Shown here in pieces: positions 6,761 through 15,860 of a stretch of 27,095 nucleotides of DNA. The position numbers were made by a program, and so were the translations under genes. Where the stretch lies: the NCBI GenBank assembly GCA_937974195.1, contig CALJIC010000005.1:1-27095 (forward strand), read 5' to 3'. Under the pieces are notes generated by a model. That model was not told the DNA's origin. It searched no databases and worked only from the letters and a program-made list of their open reading frames with translations. The first letter of the stretch is position 1; the number at the start of each line of letters is the position of its first letter. This DNA is from an uncultured Roseiflexaceae bacterium. GTDB lineage: Bacteria > Chloroflexota > Chloroflexia > Chloroflexales > Roseiflexaceae.

Positions 6761-8849
6761 ACCGCTCGCGCGCGCCGTGCCCGCCGCCGGCGCCCGGGCG
6801 CTCAGTCTGCTCGCCTACCTCGCCGTCGGGCTCGCCGCGCTGCTGCCGCGCCTCCTCGACCTCGGCGGGTTCATCACGGTGGACGAGGCGAACTTCTGGC
6901 TCGACCGCTCGGCCACCTTTCTGGACGCGCTGCGGCGGGGGGACTGGGCGGCGACCGCGATCTCCACGCACCCCGGCGTGACGACGATGTGGCTCGGCGC
7001 GGCCGGCCTGCTGCTGCGCGAGGCGCTGGTGGACCCGGGCTGGCTCCCCGGCGACTTCCCGACGGCGCTGGCGCTCATGCGCCTGCCGGGGGCGCTGGTC
7101 CACACCGGCGCGGTGGTGCTCGGCTACGGGCTGCTGCGGCGGATGATCGCGCGGCCGGCCGCGCTGCTCGCCGCGGTGCTGTGGGCCGCCGACCCGTTCG
7201 TGGTGGCCTACAGCCGCCTGCTGCACGTCGACGCGCTGGCGGGCACGTTCATGACGATCAGCCTGCTGGCGGCCTGCTGCTTCTGGCATCACGGCCAGCC
7301 GCGCCGGCTGCTCGCGCTCTCGGGGATCGCCGCGGGGCTCGCGCTGCTCAGCAAGTCCCCGGCGCTGATCCTGCTGCCGGCGGTCGGGCTGGTGGCTGCG
7401 CTCGCGGCCTGGCGGCAGCTCCAGGGCCGGGATTCGGCCGGCGCGCAGCCCTCCGCCGGCCTCTGGCTCCAGCTGGCCGGCTCGCTCGCCCGACCGCTGG
7501 CGCTCTGGGGCGCGGCCGCGGCCGGCACGGCGTTCGTGCTCTGGCCGGCGCTGTGGGCCGACCCGCTCGGCGCGTTCGCCCAGCTGCGCACCGGAGTTGA
7601 GGCCGAGGGGGCGCAGCCGCACATGCTCGGCAACTTCTTCCTCGGCCACGCGGACGACGCGCCGGGCCCGCTGTTCTACCCGGTCGCGCTGGCGCTGCGG
7701 CTCACCCCGATCACGCTCGCGGGGCTCGGGGCGCTGCTGCTCTGGGCGCTCTACGAGCTGCGGGCGTCGCCGCGGGGCCTGCGCTCGGCCCTCGAGGCTG
7801 ACCGCCGGGCGCTGCAGGACTACGCCGCGTTGGCGCTGTTCGTCGTCCTGTTCGTGCTGGCGCTGAGCCTGTTCCCGAAGAAGTTCAACCGCTATATCGT
7901 GCCGGCCTTCCCCGCGCTGGACATCCTCGCGGCCGCGGGGCTCTACCAGCTGGGGCGGCTGGCGCGCGGCGCGGCGCGCTCGTCCCGGCTGATGCGCGCC
8001 GTACGCCCGGCCGCGCCGGCGCTCGTGATGGCCCTGGCGCTCGCCAACGTCGCCGCCTGGCACCCCTACGGGATCGCCGCCTTCAACCAGGCCCTCGGCG
8101 GTGCCCCGGCAGGAGCGCGCGCCTTCGCCATCGGCTGGGGCGAGGGGTTCGAGCAGGTGGCGGCCTGGCTCAACGCGCAGCCCGACATCACCGGCGTCGT
8201 CACCGTGAGCCGCATCCCCGTGGTCCAGAGCCCGTACATGCGCCGCGGCGCCTTCGCGCGCACCCCGGACGCCGGCCGGCTCCCGCCGGACACCGGCTAC
8301 GTCGTCGTGTATGTCTCGCAGGTGCAGCGCGGCGCGCCGTCGCCGCCGTTCGACCAGTTCTACGGCCGGGCCGTCCCGCTTCACACCGTGCGGATTCACG
8401 GCGTCGAGTATGCCTGGATCTACCAGGCGCCCCCGCCGGTCCAGCAGGAGCGCCGGGCATCCTTCGGCGACGCGATCGGCCTGCTGGGCTACAGCGTGGA
8501 CAGCGCTCCGACGCCGGGGGAGATGGCGATGCTGCGCCTGGTGTGGGAGGCGCGCGCGGCCCCGCCCGCCGACTACACCCTCTTCGCGCACCTGATCGGC
8601 CCGGATGGCGGCCGCGTATCCCAGGTCGACCTGCCGTACCCGACGAGCGGCTGGCAGGCGGGGCGCTTCGTCACGACGGAGCTGCCGGTGCCGATCCCGG
8701 CCGACGTCGCCCCGGGCGTCTACCGGCTGGTGGTCGGCCTGTACGAACCGGACACCGGCCGGCGCCTGCCGCTCGTGGCCGACGAGCCGGCGCCGCCGGA
8801 GCTCAGCGGGCCGAACGCGCTGCTGCTGGCGGAGTTCCCCTTGCCATAG
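6744..8849 (+). CDS. GT-C glycosyltransferase (GT39/PMT-like) with C-terminal beta domain
   Basis: A 701-residue protein. After a first helix (about 20-38) the extracytoplasmic loop carries FITVDEANFW, the acidic pair typical of dolichyl-phosphate-mannose-type transferases, then STHPGVTTMW. Further family blocks are RLLHVDALAG, LLSKSPALILLPA and FPKKFNRYIVPAFPALDILAAAG, followed by more helices to about residue 450. The last 130 residues (from GDAIGLLGYSVDS to the end) form a soluble beta-rich domain with YTLFAHLIGPDG and GVYRLVVGLYEPDTG, commonly appended to glycosyltransferases of this phylum. Acceptor and sugar are unknown. There is no Shine-Dalgarno before the ATG, but a -10 element sits 7 nt upstream, consistent with a leaderless message. 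A long in-frame upstream extension overlaps the divergent gene and is rejected. Confidence 0.87.
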   Translation: MAVTSKPLARAVPAAGARALSLLAYLAVGLAALLPRLLDLGGFITVDEANFWLDRSATFLDALRRGDWAATAISTHPGVTTMWLGAAGLLLREALVDPGWLPGDFPTALALMRLPGALVHTGAVVLGYGLLRRMIARPAALLAAVLWAADPFVVAYSRLLHVDALAGTFMTISLLAACCFWHHGQPRRLLALSGIAAGLALLSKSPALILLPAVGLVAALAAWRQLQGRDSAGAQPSAGLWLQLAGSLARPLALWGAAAAGTAFVLWPALWADPLGAFAQLRTGVEAEGAQPHMLGNFFLGHADDAPGPLFYPVALALRLTPITLAGLGALLLWALYELRASPRGLRSALEADRRALQDYAALALFVVLFVLALSLFPKKFNRYIVPAFPALDILAAAGLYQLGRLARGAARSSRLMRAVRPAAPALVMALALANVAAWHPYGIAAFNQALGGAPAGARAFAIGWGEGFEQVAAWLNAQPDITGVVTVSRIPVVQSPYMRRGAFARTPDAGRLPPDTGYVVVYVSQVQRGAPSPPFDQFYGRAVPLHTVRIHGVEYAWIYQAPPPVQQERRASFGDAIGLLGYSVDSAPTPGEMAMLRLVWEARAAPPADYTLFAHLIGPDGGRVSQVDLPYPTSGWQAGRFVTTELPVPIPADVAPGVYRLVVGLYEPDTGRRLPLVADEPAPPELSGPNALLLAEFPLP

Positions 8850-8874
8850 GGCATCACACGGGTGGCCCGATCTG

Positions 8875-8883
8875 TGCTATAGT
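8875..8883 (+). promoter_or_regulatory. Extended -10 promoter for the pseudouridine synthase gene
   Basis: TGC followed by TATAGT (8878-8883) forms an extended -10 in the 237-nt gap before the pseudouridine synthase gene. No convincing -35 is present at 16-18 bp. The leader would be about 195 nt; I see no recognisable riboswitch in it. Confidence 0.45.
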
Positions 8884-9086
8884 ACAGGGGAATCTGCGCT
8901 TCGCGGTCCCGCCGCATCTGCACTGAGCCAGCGACGCGAAACAGAAGCCCCCGGCGCAAGCCGCAGGGAACGACACCACTTGTATCGTACGTCGGCCCAC
9001 GCTTCCTTCGACGCGAGCCATCGCGCCACCTGTCCTATTGCGTGTGTCTTACGCCGCTGTGCACGCGGCACCAGAGGAGAGCCTCG

Positions 9087-10841
9087 TTGAGTCCCGAACG
9101 ATTGCAGAAAGTGCTGGCCAGCGCCGGAATCGCGTCTCGCCGCGACTGTGAGGTGCTGATCGCCGAGGGCCGCGTCGCGGTCAACGGCAAGATTGTGCGC
9201 GTCCCCGGAACGCGCGTTGACCCCGAGCAGGATGAGATCTCGGTAGATGGCAAACCGATCGGCGCGATCAGCCCGCGCACGTACGTGATGCTGCACAAGC
9301 CCGCCGGGGTCGTGTCGACGACCGATGACCCGCAGGGGCGGCCGACGGTGGTGGACCTCGTGAAGGTGGACGCCCGGCTCTTCCCGGTGGGCCGGCTCGA
9401 CTTCGACAGCGAAGGGCTGCTGCTGCTGACCGACGACGGCGAGCTGACGCAGCGGCTGACGCACCCCAGCCACCAGGTGGAGAAGGAGTACCGCGTGCTG
9501 CTCGACCGGGCGCCGTCGCCGGACGCGCTGCGGCAGTGGCGCGAGGGCGTCGAGCTCGACGGCGTGCGGACGGCCCCGGCGTGGGTCGAGGTGCTGGAGC
9601 GCGCCCCGGAGGGCGTCTGGACGCGCGTCGTGCTGCACGAGGGGCGCAAGCGCCAGATCCGCGAGGTCGCCAAGCTGCTCGGCTACCAGGTGCTGCGGCT
9701 GATCCGGGTGCGCGAGGGCCCGCTGACCCTGGGCGACCTGCCCGCCGGCGAGTGGCGGCTCCTGAGCGAGCAGGAGGTGGAGCAGCTGCGCGAGCACGCC
9801 GAGCGCGCCGAGCAGGTCCAGGCCGAGGAGCGCCGCCGGCGGCGGCCGGAGCCGGAGCGCCCGGGCGCGCGGGGCGCGGGGCCGCGCGGGGACCAGCCGC
9901 GGGTGGAGCGCGGCGCCGAGGAGCGCCGGCCGCGCGATCGCGGGGAGGCGGAGCGGGGCAACCGGCGGGACGATCGCGGCTACGGGGCGCGGCGCGAGGA
10001 GCGCGGCGGCCGCGGCGGGTACCGCGATGACCGGGGTGGCTACGGGAGCCGCGGCGGCTATCGCGAGGAGCGCGGTGGGTACCGCGAGGACCGGGGCGGC
10101 TACGGGAGCCGCGGCGGCTATCGCGAGGAGCGTGGGGGTTACCGCGAGGAGCGGGGCGGCTACGGCAGCCGTGGAGGGTACCGCGAGGACCGGGGCGGGT
10201 ATGGGCCGCGGCGTGATGACCGCGGTGGCTACCGCGACGACCGCGGCGGCTACGGGGCGCGGCGCGAAGAGCGCGGTGGCTACCGTGAAGATCGCGGCGG
10301 CTACCGCGAAGACCGGGGAGCGCGCGGTGGGTACCGCGAGGACCGGGGCGGGTATGGGCCGCGGCGTGATGACCGCGGTGGCTACCGCGAAGACCGGGGA
10401 GCGCGCGGCGGGTACCGCGAGGAGCGGGGCGGGTATGGGCCGCGGCGCGATGATCGCGGTGGCTACGACAACCGTGGAGGGTACCGTGAGGATCGCGGCG
10501 GGTACCGCGAAGACCGGGGAGCGCGCGGGGGTTACCGCGAGGACCGGGGCGGCTACGGGGGCCGCGGCGGGTACCGCGAGGACCGGGGGGCGCGCGGCGG
10601 GTACCGCGATGCGCGTGGCCCGCGCGATGACCAGAGCCGCGGGGCGCCGCGCGGCCAGCGCGACGCAGGGCAGGGCGGCCGCGGCAACCGCTTCGATGCC
10701 GGGCGCCCCGACACCGAGCGCCGGCCGGGCCAGGACCAGCCGCCTGAGCGCCGGTCACGCTCCTCGTTTGGCCGCCCGGGTGCGACCCGCAGGCTCAGGC
10801 TGCCGCGCCCGGAGACCCCCGACGAGGGCGGTCAGGAGTAG
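9087..10841 (+). CDS. rluB: rRNA pseudouridine synthase (RsuA/RluB family) with long Arg/Gly/Tyr-rich repeat tail
   Basis: The 584-residue protein has an N-terminal S4 RNA-binding domain (about 3-60, RLQKVLASAGIASRRDCE) and an RsuA/RluB-type catalytic domain (about 63-232). The catalytic Asp is Asp105 in GRLDFDSEGLLLLT, and HEGRKRQIREVAKLLGY (184-200) is the family's second signature. It should convert a specific uridine of rRNA to pseudouridine during ribosome assembly; the RluB assignment (23S rRNA) rather than RsuA, RluE or RluF is the usual one outside proteobacteria but is not proven. Residues 237-584 are low complexity, with 26 GGY triplets in units such as GGYREDR, GGYGSR and GGYGPRR, near balanced in Arg and Asp/Glu. 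The tail exceeds the enzyme in length. The start is TTG, chosen for the GAGGAG tract about 8 nt upstream and for the S4 domain boundary; an upstream GTG would add 15 residues. Confidence 0.92.
   Translation: MSPERLQKVLASAGIASRRDCEVLIAEGRVAVNGKIVRVPGTRVDPEQDEISVDGKPIGAISPRTYVMLHKPAGVVSTTDDPQGRPTVVDLVKVDARLFPVGRLDFDSEGLLLLTDDGELTQRLTHPSHQVEKEYRVLLDRAPSPDALRQWREGVELDGVRTAPAWVEVLERAPEGVWTRVVLHEGRKRQIREVAKLLGYQVLRLIRVREGPLTLGDLPAGEWRLLSEQEVEQLREHAERAEQVQAEERRRRRPEPERPGARGAGPRGDQPRVERGAEERRPRDRGEAERGNRRDDRGYGARREERGGRGGYRDDRGGYGSRGGYREERGGYREDRGGYGSRGGYREERGGYREERGGYGSRGGYREDRGGYGPRRDDRGGYRDDRGGYGARREERGGYREDRGGYREDRGARGGYREDRGGYGPRRDDRGGYREDRGARGGYREERGGYGPRRDDRGGYDNRGGYREDRGGYREDRGARGGYREDRGGYGGRGGYREDRGARGGYRDARGPRDDQSRGAPRGQRDAGQGGRGNRFDAGRPDTERRPGQDQPPERRSRSSFGRPGATRRLRLPRPETPDEGGQE
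10011..10613 (+). repeat. Coding tandem repeat (GGY-rich tail of the pseudouridine synthase)
   Basis: The DNA encoding residues 309-509 is a degenerate tandem array. Its first part has a 60-bp period (20 residues: GGYGSR, GGYREER, GGYREDR), with near-identical segments at 10037 and 10097. Later copies are mixed with GGYGPRRDDR and GARGGYREDR units of other lengths. All changes preserve the reading frame. Confidence 0.9.
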
Positions 10842-10874
10842 CCTCGAGCCCTGCTAGCGGGACTGGACTGCTGT

Positions 10875-10920
10875 GAGGTGTTGCTGCGGCTTTGTCGCCG
10901 TAGCAGCACCTCGGTTTTTT
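10875..10920 (+). terminator. Intrinsic terminator after the pseudouridine synthase gene
   Basis: A 16-bp stem (10875-10890 with 10897-10912, fully paired with two G-U wobbles) closes a 6-nt loop and is followed after GG by TTTTTT. It lies 34 nt past the stop codon and is the strongest intrinsic terminator in the window. Confidence 0.92.
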
Positions 10921-10993
10921 CCGTCTCGGGATACCGCGGACGCGATGCTACTGCGTACTTTTAAGTTTCTTAACAAACGTAACAATTGTGTCG

Positions 10994-11022
10994 TTGACAG
11001 TGATTCTTTCTCATTGTATGCT
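10994..11022 (+). promoter_or_regulatory. Promoter of the peptide-type ABC importer operon
   Basis: TTGACA (10994-10999), a 17-bp spacer and TATGCT (11017-11022) form a near-consensus promoter, giving a leader of about 110 nt. Upstream lies an AT-rich tract with the near-palindrome GTTTCTTAACAAAC (10965-10978) and the palindrome ACAATTGT (10982-10989), possible activator or repressor sites or an UP-like element. Confidence 0.7.
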
Positions 11023-11138
11023 GGGCGCACTTAATCTCGCTTTTACGAATCGCCCCTGTGCCGGATGTGCCCACCTGCAATCGCGGCAGCTCGGCCTCGC
11101 CGCACCCCACGACACAGCGCCCGAGAAAGGAGCCTTTG

Positions 11139-12899
11139 ATGCCCGCACGCCTCTGGTCTCACGTCATCATGGCTGCGGCCATTGCCGCGATGCTGCTCGC
11201 GGCCTGTGGCGCGCCGCAGGCCAGCACGCCCTCGGCGCCGCCGCAGGCGGAAGGCGCCGCACCCGCCGAACCGACCGCCGCGCCGGCGCCGGACGCCGCG
11301 GCAACAGATGCCCCTCAGACGGCGACGTCCGGCGGCACGCTGCGCATCGGGCGCACCGCCGCCCCCGACTCGCTCAACCCCGGCGTCTGGTACCTCGCGG
11401 AGGCGTATGAAATCATCTTCCTGGTGTACGATTCCCTGATCGCCACCAATCTGCGCAACCAGGCCGTCCCGCAGCTCGCCCGCGAGTGGTCGGTCGCGGA
11501 GGACGGCAAGACCTGGACGTTCAAGCTGCACGAGGGCGCGAAGTGGCACGACGGCACGCCGCTGACGGCCGAGGACGTCGTGTTCACCTACCAGATGATC
11601 CAGGGCTTCGATTCGTTCGGCCTGATCAAGGACTACACGACCCTGATCGAGCGGGTCGAGGCGCCTGACCCGACGACGGTGGTGATCGCCTTCGAGGACA
11701 CGGTGGCGAACACCGACGAGCGCTTCTCGGGCGTGCCGATCCTGCCGAAGCACATCTGGGAGCAGTTCGAGAGCGAGCAGGAGGCGCTCGAGTTCGAGAA
11801 CCTGGAGATGATCGGCTCGGGCCCGTTCCGGATGGCCGAGTACCGGCCCGGCGAGTTCACCCGCCTCACCGCCGTGAAGGACCACTACCTGAGCCCGCCG
11901 AAGATCGACGAGGTGATCTACCGCGTGTTCGGCAACGACGACGCAATGGTTCAGGCGCTGCGCACCGGCGAGGTGGACCTGATCATTCCGCCCGAGACGG
12001 TGATCCGCACGCTGCAGAACGATCCGAACATCAGGGTCGAGATCGGCGATGCGCTCAGCCTCACCGACATCATCTTCAACGTCACCGAGCCGGAGAACTG
12101 CCCGCCTGAGGACGGCCAGTGCACCGGCCACCCGGCGCTGCGCGACGTGCGCGTGCGGCAGGCGCTGGCGCACGCCACCGACAAGCAGCAGCTGATCGAC
12201 GTCGTCAAGCTCGGGCTGGCGAGCCCTGGCCTCGGGCTAGTGATGCCCGGCCACGGCGAGGCCTTCCACGCCGAGCTGCAGGACTACGCCTACGATGTGG
12301 CGCGGGCCAACCAGATCCTCGACGAGGCGGGCTACGCCGATACGGACGGCGACGGGGTGCGCGAGATGCCGGGCGATCCGTCGCGGCCGCTGCGCCTGCG
12401 CTTCAGCTATCCCTCTGACCAGTTCGGCGCCGACGGCACGCGCTTCGCCGAGACGCTCAGCGCCATGTGGCGCGAGGCCGGCGTCGAGCTGAACGTCCAG
12501 CCGCTCGAGGCCGACGCGCTCACCTCGGTCTGCTGCCCGGCGTTCGACTTCGACGTCATCCTGTGGGGCTGGGGCGCCGGCGTGGACCCGGCGTCGCTGC
12601 TCTACATCCTGACCACCGAGCAGATCCCCACCGGCGTCAGCGAGACCGGCTACTCCAACCCCGAGTACGACGCGCTGTACGAGCAGCAGCTGGTGACGGT
12701 CGACCGCGAGCAGCGCAAGGAGCTCCTGTTCAAGATGCAGGAGATCATCATGCGCGACGTGCCGTACATCATCCCCTACTACGGGCAGGCGGTGGAGGCC
12801 TACCGCGCCGACCGCTTCCAGGGCTGGGTGATCGACCCCGAGGGGGTGCTCGCCCTCAGCGACCGCATCTCGCTCGTCGAGATCACACCCGTGCAGTAG
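11139..12899 (+). CDS. Peptide/nickel-type ABC transporter substrate-binding lipoprotein (SBP family 5)
   Basis: The 586-residue product has a lipoprotein signal with lipobox LAAC (about residues 21-24), then an Ala/Pro/Thr-rich spacer, then the family 5 binding domain from GGTLRIGRTAAPDSLNPG. Typical blocks follow: WSVAEDGKTWTFKLHEGAKWHDGTPL is the conserved entry segment, with GSGPFRMAEY, VRQALAHATDKQQLI and FDFDVILWGWG further on. It captures an oligopeptide, nickel chelate or related solute and delivers it to the two permeases encoded next. The chosen ATG has AAGGAG at 6 nt; the codons before it are not signal-like. An Asp/Gly-rich stretch, DEAGYADTDGDGVREMPGD, resembles a calcium-binding loop also seen in relatives. 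Confidence 0.95.
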   Translation: MPARLWSHVIMAAAIAAMLLAACGAPQASTPSAPPQAEGAAPAEPTAAPAPDAAATDAPQTATSGGTLRIGRTAAPDSLNPGVWYLAEAYEIIFLVYDSLIATNLRNQAVPQLAREWSVAEDGKTWTFKLHEGAKWHDGTPLTAEDVVFTYQMIQGFDSFGLIKDYTTLIERVEAPDPTTVVIAFEDTVANTDERFSGVPILPKHIWEQFESEQEALEFENLEMIGSGPFRMAEYRPGEFTRLTAVKDHYLSPPKIDEVIYRVFGNDDAMVQALRTGEVDLIIPPETVIRTLQNDPNIRVEIGDALSLTDIIFNVTEPENCPPEDGQCTGHPALRDVRVRQALAHATDKQQLIDVVKLGLASPGLGLVMPGHGEAFHAELQDYAYDVARANQILDEAGYADTDGDGVREMPGDPSRPLRLRFSYPSDQFGADGTRFAETLSAMWREAGVELNVQPLEADALTSVCCPAFDFDVILWGWGAGVDPASLLYILTTEQIPTGVSETGYSNPEYDALYEQQLVTVDREQRKELLFKMQEIIMRDVPYIIPYYGQAVEAYRADRFQGWVIDPEGVLALSDRISLVEITPVQ

Positions 12900-12901
12900 G
12901 T

Positions 12902-13900
12902 ATGGGACGCAGCGACTACATCATCCGGCGGGTCGGCTGGGCGCTCCTGACGATCGCGTTCGTCGCCACGCTGAACTTCTTCCTGTTCCGCGTGCTGCCG
13001 GGCGACCCAGCCAAGGCCGGCGTGCGCGACCCGCGCCTGACCGCCGAGGCGCAGCAGGCGATCCGCGAGCGCTTCGGCCTCGATAAGCCGCTGCTGATCA
13101 ACACCGCGGGCAACCCGTTCGACAGCCAGTTCTTCCGCTACTTCGGGCGGCTGCTGCGCGGCGACCTGGGGATCTCCTACAACTTCAACCGCCCGGTGGC
13201 GGACCTGCTGCGCGAGCGGCTGTACAACACCGTGGTGCTGGTGCTGGTGGGCGAGCTGCTGGCGATCGGCATCGGCATCGCGCTGGGGGTGCTGGCGGCG
13301 TGGCGGCGCGGCCGGCGGCTCGACGTCGGCATCCTGGTGTTCGGCCTGTTCACCTGGGCGCTGCCGACGTTCTTCCTCGGCATCATCCTGCTGATCATCG
13401 GCAGCACCTACTTCGGCCTGCCGGTGGGCGGCATCCGCACGCCGGGCGCGAGCTACGCGTCCTTCTGGGACCAGGCGCTCGATGTCGGGCGGCACCTGCT
13501 GCTGCCGACGCTCACCCTGACGATCGTGCTGCTCGGCGAGTTCATCCTGATCATGCGCAGCTCGCTGCTCGAGGTGCTCGGCGAGGACTACATCCTCACC
13601 GCGCGCGCCAAGGGGCTGACCGACGCGCAGGTGCTGCGCGGGCACGCCTTCCAGAACGCGATGCTGCCTATGATCACGCTGATCGCGCTCACGCTCGGCT
13701 TCACCGTCAGCGGCTCGATCCTGGTCGAGAGCGTCTTCTCGTGGCCCGGCCTCGGCTCGGCCGTGTTCGAAGCGGTGGGCCGGCGCGACTACCCCATGCT
13801 GCAGGGGGCGTTCCTGCTGTTCACGGTCAGCGTCGTGCTGGCGAACATGGTGGCCGACCTGCTGTACACCGTGCTCGACCCGCGGGTGAAGATCGCATAG
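12902..13900 (+). CDS. Peptide-type ABC transporter permease, DppB/OppB-like
   Basis: A 332-residue inner-membrane permease. The N-terminus YIIRRVGWALLTIAFVATLNFFLFRVLPGDP is the classical DppB/OppB opening, and the cytoplasmic EAA-type coupling loop reads EDYILTARAKGLTDAQVLRGHAFQNAMLP. About six membrane helices are visible. It forms the channel with the next gene product and couples to the ATPases. The start codon lies 2 nt after the stop of the binding-protein gene with no clear Shine-Dalgarno, so translation is probably coupled. Confidence 0.94.
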   Translation: MGRSDYIIRRVGWALLTIAFVATLNFFLFRVLPGDPAKAGVRDPRLTAEAQQAIRERFGLDKPLLINTAGNPFDSQFFRYFGRLLRGDLGISYNFNRPVADLLRERLYNTVVLVLVGELLAIGIGIALGVLAAWRRGRRLDVGILVFGLFTWALPTFFLGIILLIIGSTYFGLPVGGIRTPGASYASFWDQALDVGRHLLLPTLTLTIVLLGEFILIMRSSLLEVLGEDYILTARAKGLTDAQVLRGHAFQNAMLPMITLIALTLGFTVSGSILVESVFSWPGLGSAVFEAVGRRDYPMLQGAFLLFTVSVVLANMVADLLYTVLDPRVKIA

Positions 13901-13914
13901 GCTCGAACATCTGC

Positions 13915-14850
13915 ATGGCTACCACGCTTCCACAAACCGGCTCCGCCCAGGTAGCGCAGCGCATCCTCGGCCTCCGAGCGATCTGGCGCCACCTGCGCCG
14001 CAGCCCGATGGGCCTGATCGGCCTGGCGATGCTGCTCGTCGTGCTGGGGATGGCGATCTTCGCCCCCTGGCTGGCGCCGTACGACCCCTCGGCGCCGGTG
14101 CGGGCGCGGATCGACACCATCTTCGCGCCGCCGAGCCCCGAGCACCCGCTCGGCACCGACGACGGCGGAAAGGACGTGCTCAGCGCGTTCATCTACGGCG
14201 CGCGCGTCTCGCTGATCGTCGGCTTCGTCTCCTCGCTGATCACGGTCACGATCGGCGGCGCGGTCGGGATGCTGGCCGGGTTCTACGGCGGGCGGATCGG
14301 CACGCTGCTGATGCGCTTCACCGATATCTTCCTGGTGATCCCGGACCTGCCGCTGTACGTGGTGCTGGTGGCGCTGCTCGGCCCGAGCCTGTGGAATATC
14401 ATCCTGGCGATCGCGCTGCTGAGCTGGACCGGCACCGCGCGCCTGGTGTACGCGCAGACGCTCTCGGTGAAGGAGCGGCAGTTCGTGACGCGCGCGCGGG
14501 CGCTCGGCGCCTCGAACCTGTACGTCATCCGGCGGCACATCTTCCCGCAGGTGCTGCCGCTGATCTTGGCCCAGAACGCGCTGGTGATCTCGGTCGCGAT
14601 CCTGAGCGAGTCCGGCCTGGCGTTCCTCGGCCTGGGCGACCCGCGCCAGGTGAGCTGGGGCACGATGCTCAACTTCGCCTTCGGCCGCGGGGCGGTCTCG
14701 GTCGGCGCATGGTGGGCCATCCTGCCGCCCGGCCTGGGCATCGTGTGGGTGGTGCTGGCCTGGACGCTGCTCGGGTATGTGATCGAAGAGGCGGTGAACC
14801 CGCGGCTGAAGACCCACCACCTGATGCCGGAGCAGAGCGTCGAGCGCTAG
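13915..14850 (+). CDS. Peptide-type ABC transporter permease, DppC/OppC-like
   Basis: A 311-residue permease of the OppC/DppC type. The short cytoplasmic N-terminus leads to WRHLRRSPMGLIGLAMLLVVLGMAIFAPWLAPYDP; the loop HPLGTDDGGKDVLSAFIYGARVSLIVG is diagnostic of the family. The coupling loop is VKERQFVTRARALGASNLYVIRRHIFPQVLP. It pairs with the preceding permease. The gene starts 14 nt after the previous stop and lacks an obvious ribosome-binding site. Confidence 0.94.
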   Translation: MATTLPQTGSAQVAQRILGLRAIWRHLRRSPMGLIGLAMLLVVLGMAIFAPWLAPYDPSAPVRARIDTIFAPPSPEHPLGTDDGGKDVLSAFIYGARVSLIVGFVSSLITVTIGGAVGMLAGFYGGRIGTLLMRFTDIFLVIPDLPLYVVLVALLGPSLWNIILAIALLSWTGTARLVYAQTLSVKERQFVTRARALGASNLYVIRRHIFPQVLPLILAQNALVISVAILSESGLAFLGLGDPRQVSWGTMLNFAFGRGAVSVGAWWAILPPGLGIVWVVLAWTLLGYVIEEAVNPRLKTHHLMPEQSVER

Positions 14851-14879
14851 CGCGCCGGGGCAATCGAAACGTTTACGAC

Positions 14880-15833
14880 ATGGCGCTACTTGACGTAAGA
14901 AACCTGACCACCGAGTTCGTGACGCCGGATGGCGCGCGGCTGCGCGCGGTGGATGGGCTGAGCTTCAGCCTCGAGCGCGGCGAGGCGCTGGGGATCGTGG
15001 GCGAGAGCGGCTGCGGCAAGACCACCGCCATGCTCTCGCTCCTGCGGCTGCTGCCGCACGCCGGGCGGATCGTCGGCGGCGAGGTGCTGTTCGACGGCCA
15101 GGACCTGCTGAAGCTGCCGCCGGACGAGCTGCGCGCCCGCCGCTGGCGCGACCTGTCGATCATCTTCCAGGGGGCGATGAACGCGCTCAACCCGGTGCGC
15201 AGCGTCGGCGACCAGATCCGCGAGGCGATCCGCGCGCACCTCCCCTGGCCGCGCGACCAGGTGGACCGGCGCGTCGGCGAGCTGCTCGAGCTGGTCGGCA
15301 TCCCGGCCTGGCGCGCCGCCCAGTACCCGCACCAGTACAGCGGCGGCATGCGCCAGCGCGCGATGATCGCCATGGCGCTGGCGTGCAACCCGCAGGTGGT
15401 GGTGGCCGACGAGCCGACCACCGCGCTCGACGTGATGGTGCAGGCGCAGATCGTGGACCTGCTCGACCGGCTGCGGCGCGAGCTGGACCTGGCGCTGATC
15501 CTGGTGACCCACGACCTGGGCCTGGTGGCGGAGAGCTGCCAGCGCGTGCTGGTGATGTACGGCGGGCGCGTGGCGGAGCACGGCCCGGTCGAGCAGGTGC
15601 TGCGCGCGCCGCGCCACCCGTACACGCAGCGGCTGCTGCGGGCCTTCCCGGACCTGAGCCGCGGCCGCGAGCTAGTGAGCATCCCCGGCGCCCCGCCGCG
15701 TCTCTCGGAGCTGCCGGCGGGCTGCCGGTTCCACCCGCGCTGCCACCTGGCGGCGGATCGCTGCCGCACCGAGGCCCCGGCGCTGCGCCTGGTGGGGCCC
15801 GAGCAGTACGCGGCGTGCCACTTCGCTGAGTGA
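14880..15833 (+). CDS. Peptide-type ABC transporter ATP-binding protein, DppD/OppD-like
   Basis: A 317-residue ATPase. Walker A is GESGCGKTT (41-49), the Q-loop lies in IIFQGAMNALNPV, the ABC signature is YSGGMRQR, Walker B is VVVADEPTTALD and the switch His is in VTHDLG. The C-terminal oligopeptide-transporter extension with HPRCHLAADRC is present; in some members this Cys-rich segment binds an iron-sulfur cluster. It energises import together with the next gene product. The start is 29 nt after the previous stop and no Shine-Dalgarno is evident. Confidence 0.94.
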   Translation: MALLDVRNLTTEFVTPDGARLRAVDGLSFSLERGEALGIVGESGCGKTTAMLSLLRLLPHAGRIVGGEVLFDGQDLLKLPPDELRARRWRDLSIIFQGAMNALNPVRSVGDQIREAIRAHLPWPRDQVDRRVGELLELVGIPAWRAAQYPHQYSGGMRQRAMIAMALACNPQVVVADEPTTALDVMVQAQIVDLLDRLRRELDLALILVTHDLGLVAESCQRVLVMYGGRVAEHGPVEQVLRAPRHPYTQRLLRAFPDLSRGRELVSIPGAPPRLSELPAGCRFHPRCHLAADRCRTEAPALRLVGPEQYAACHFAE

Positions 15834-15860
15834 GTCGACTGATATCGAGCGAGAGCTTCC

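Noticed and set aside
9001..9086. Upstream GTG start for the pseudouridine synthase at 9042
   Set aside because: The added 15 residues fall outside the S4 domain, while GAGGAG sits correctly for the TTG at 9087.
10011..10613. CRISPR-like array
   Set aside because: The repeats are coding, degenerate, without unique spacers, and encode a GGY-rich protein tail.
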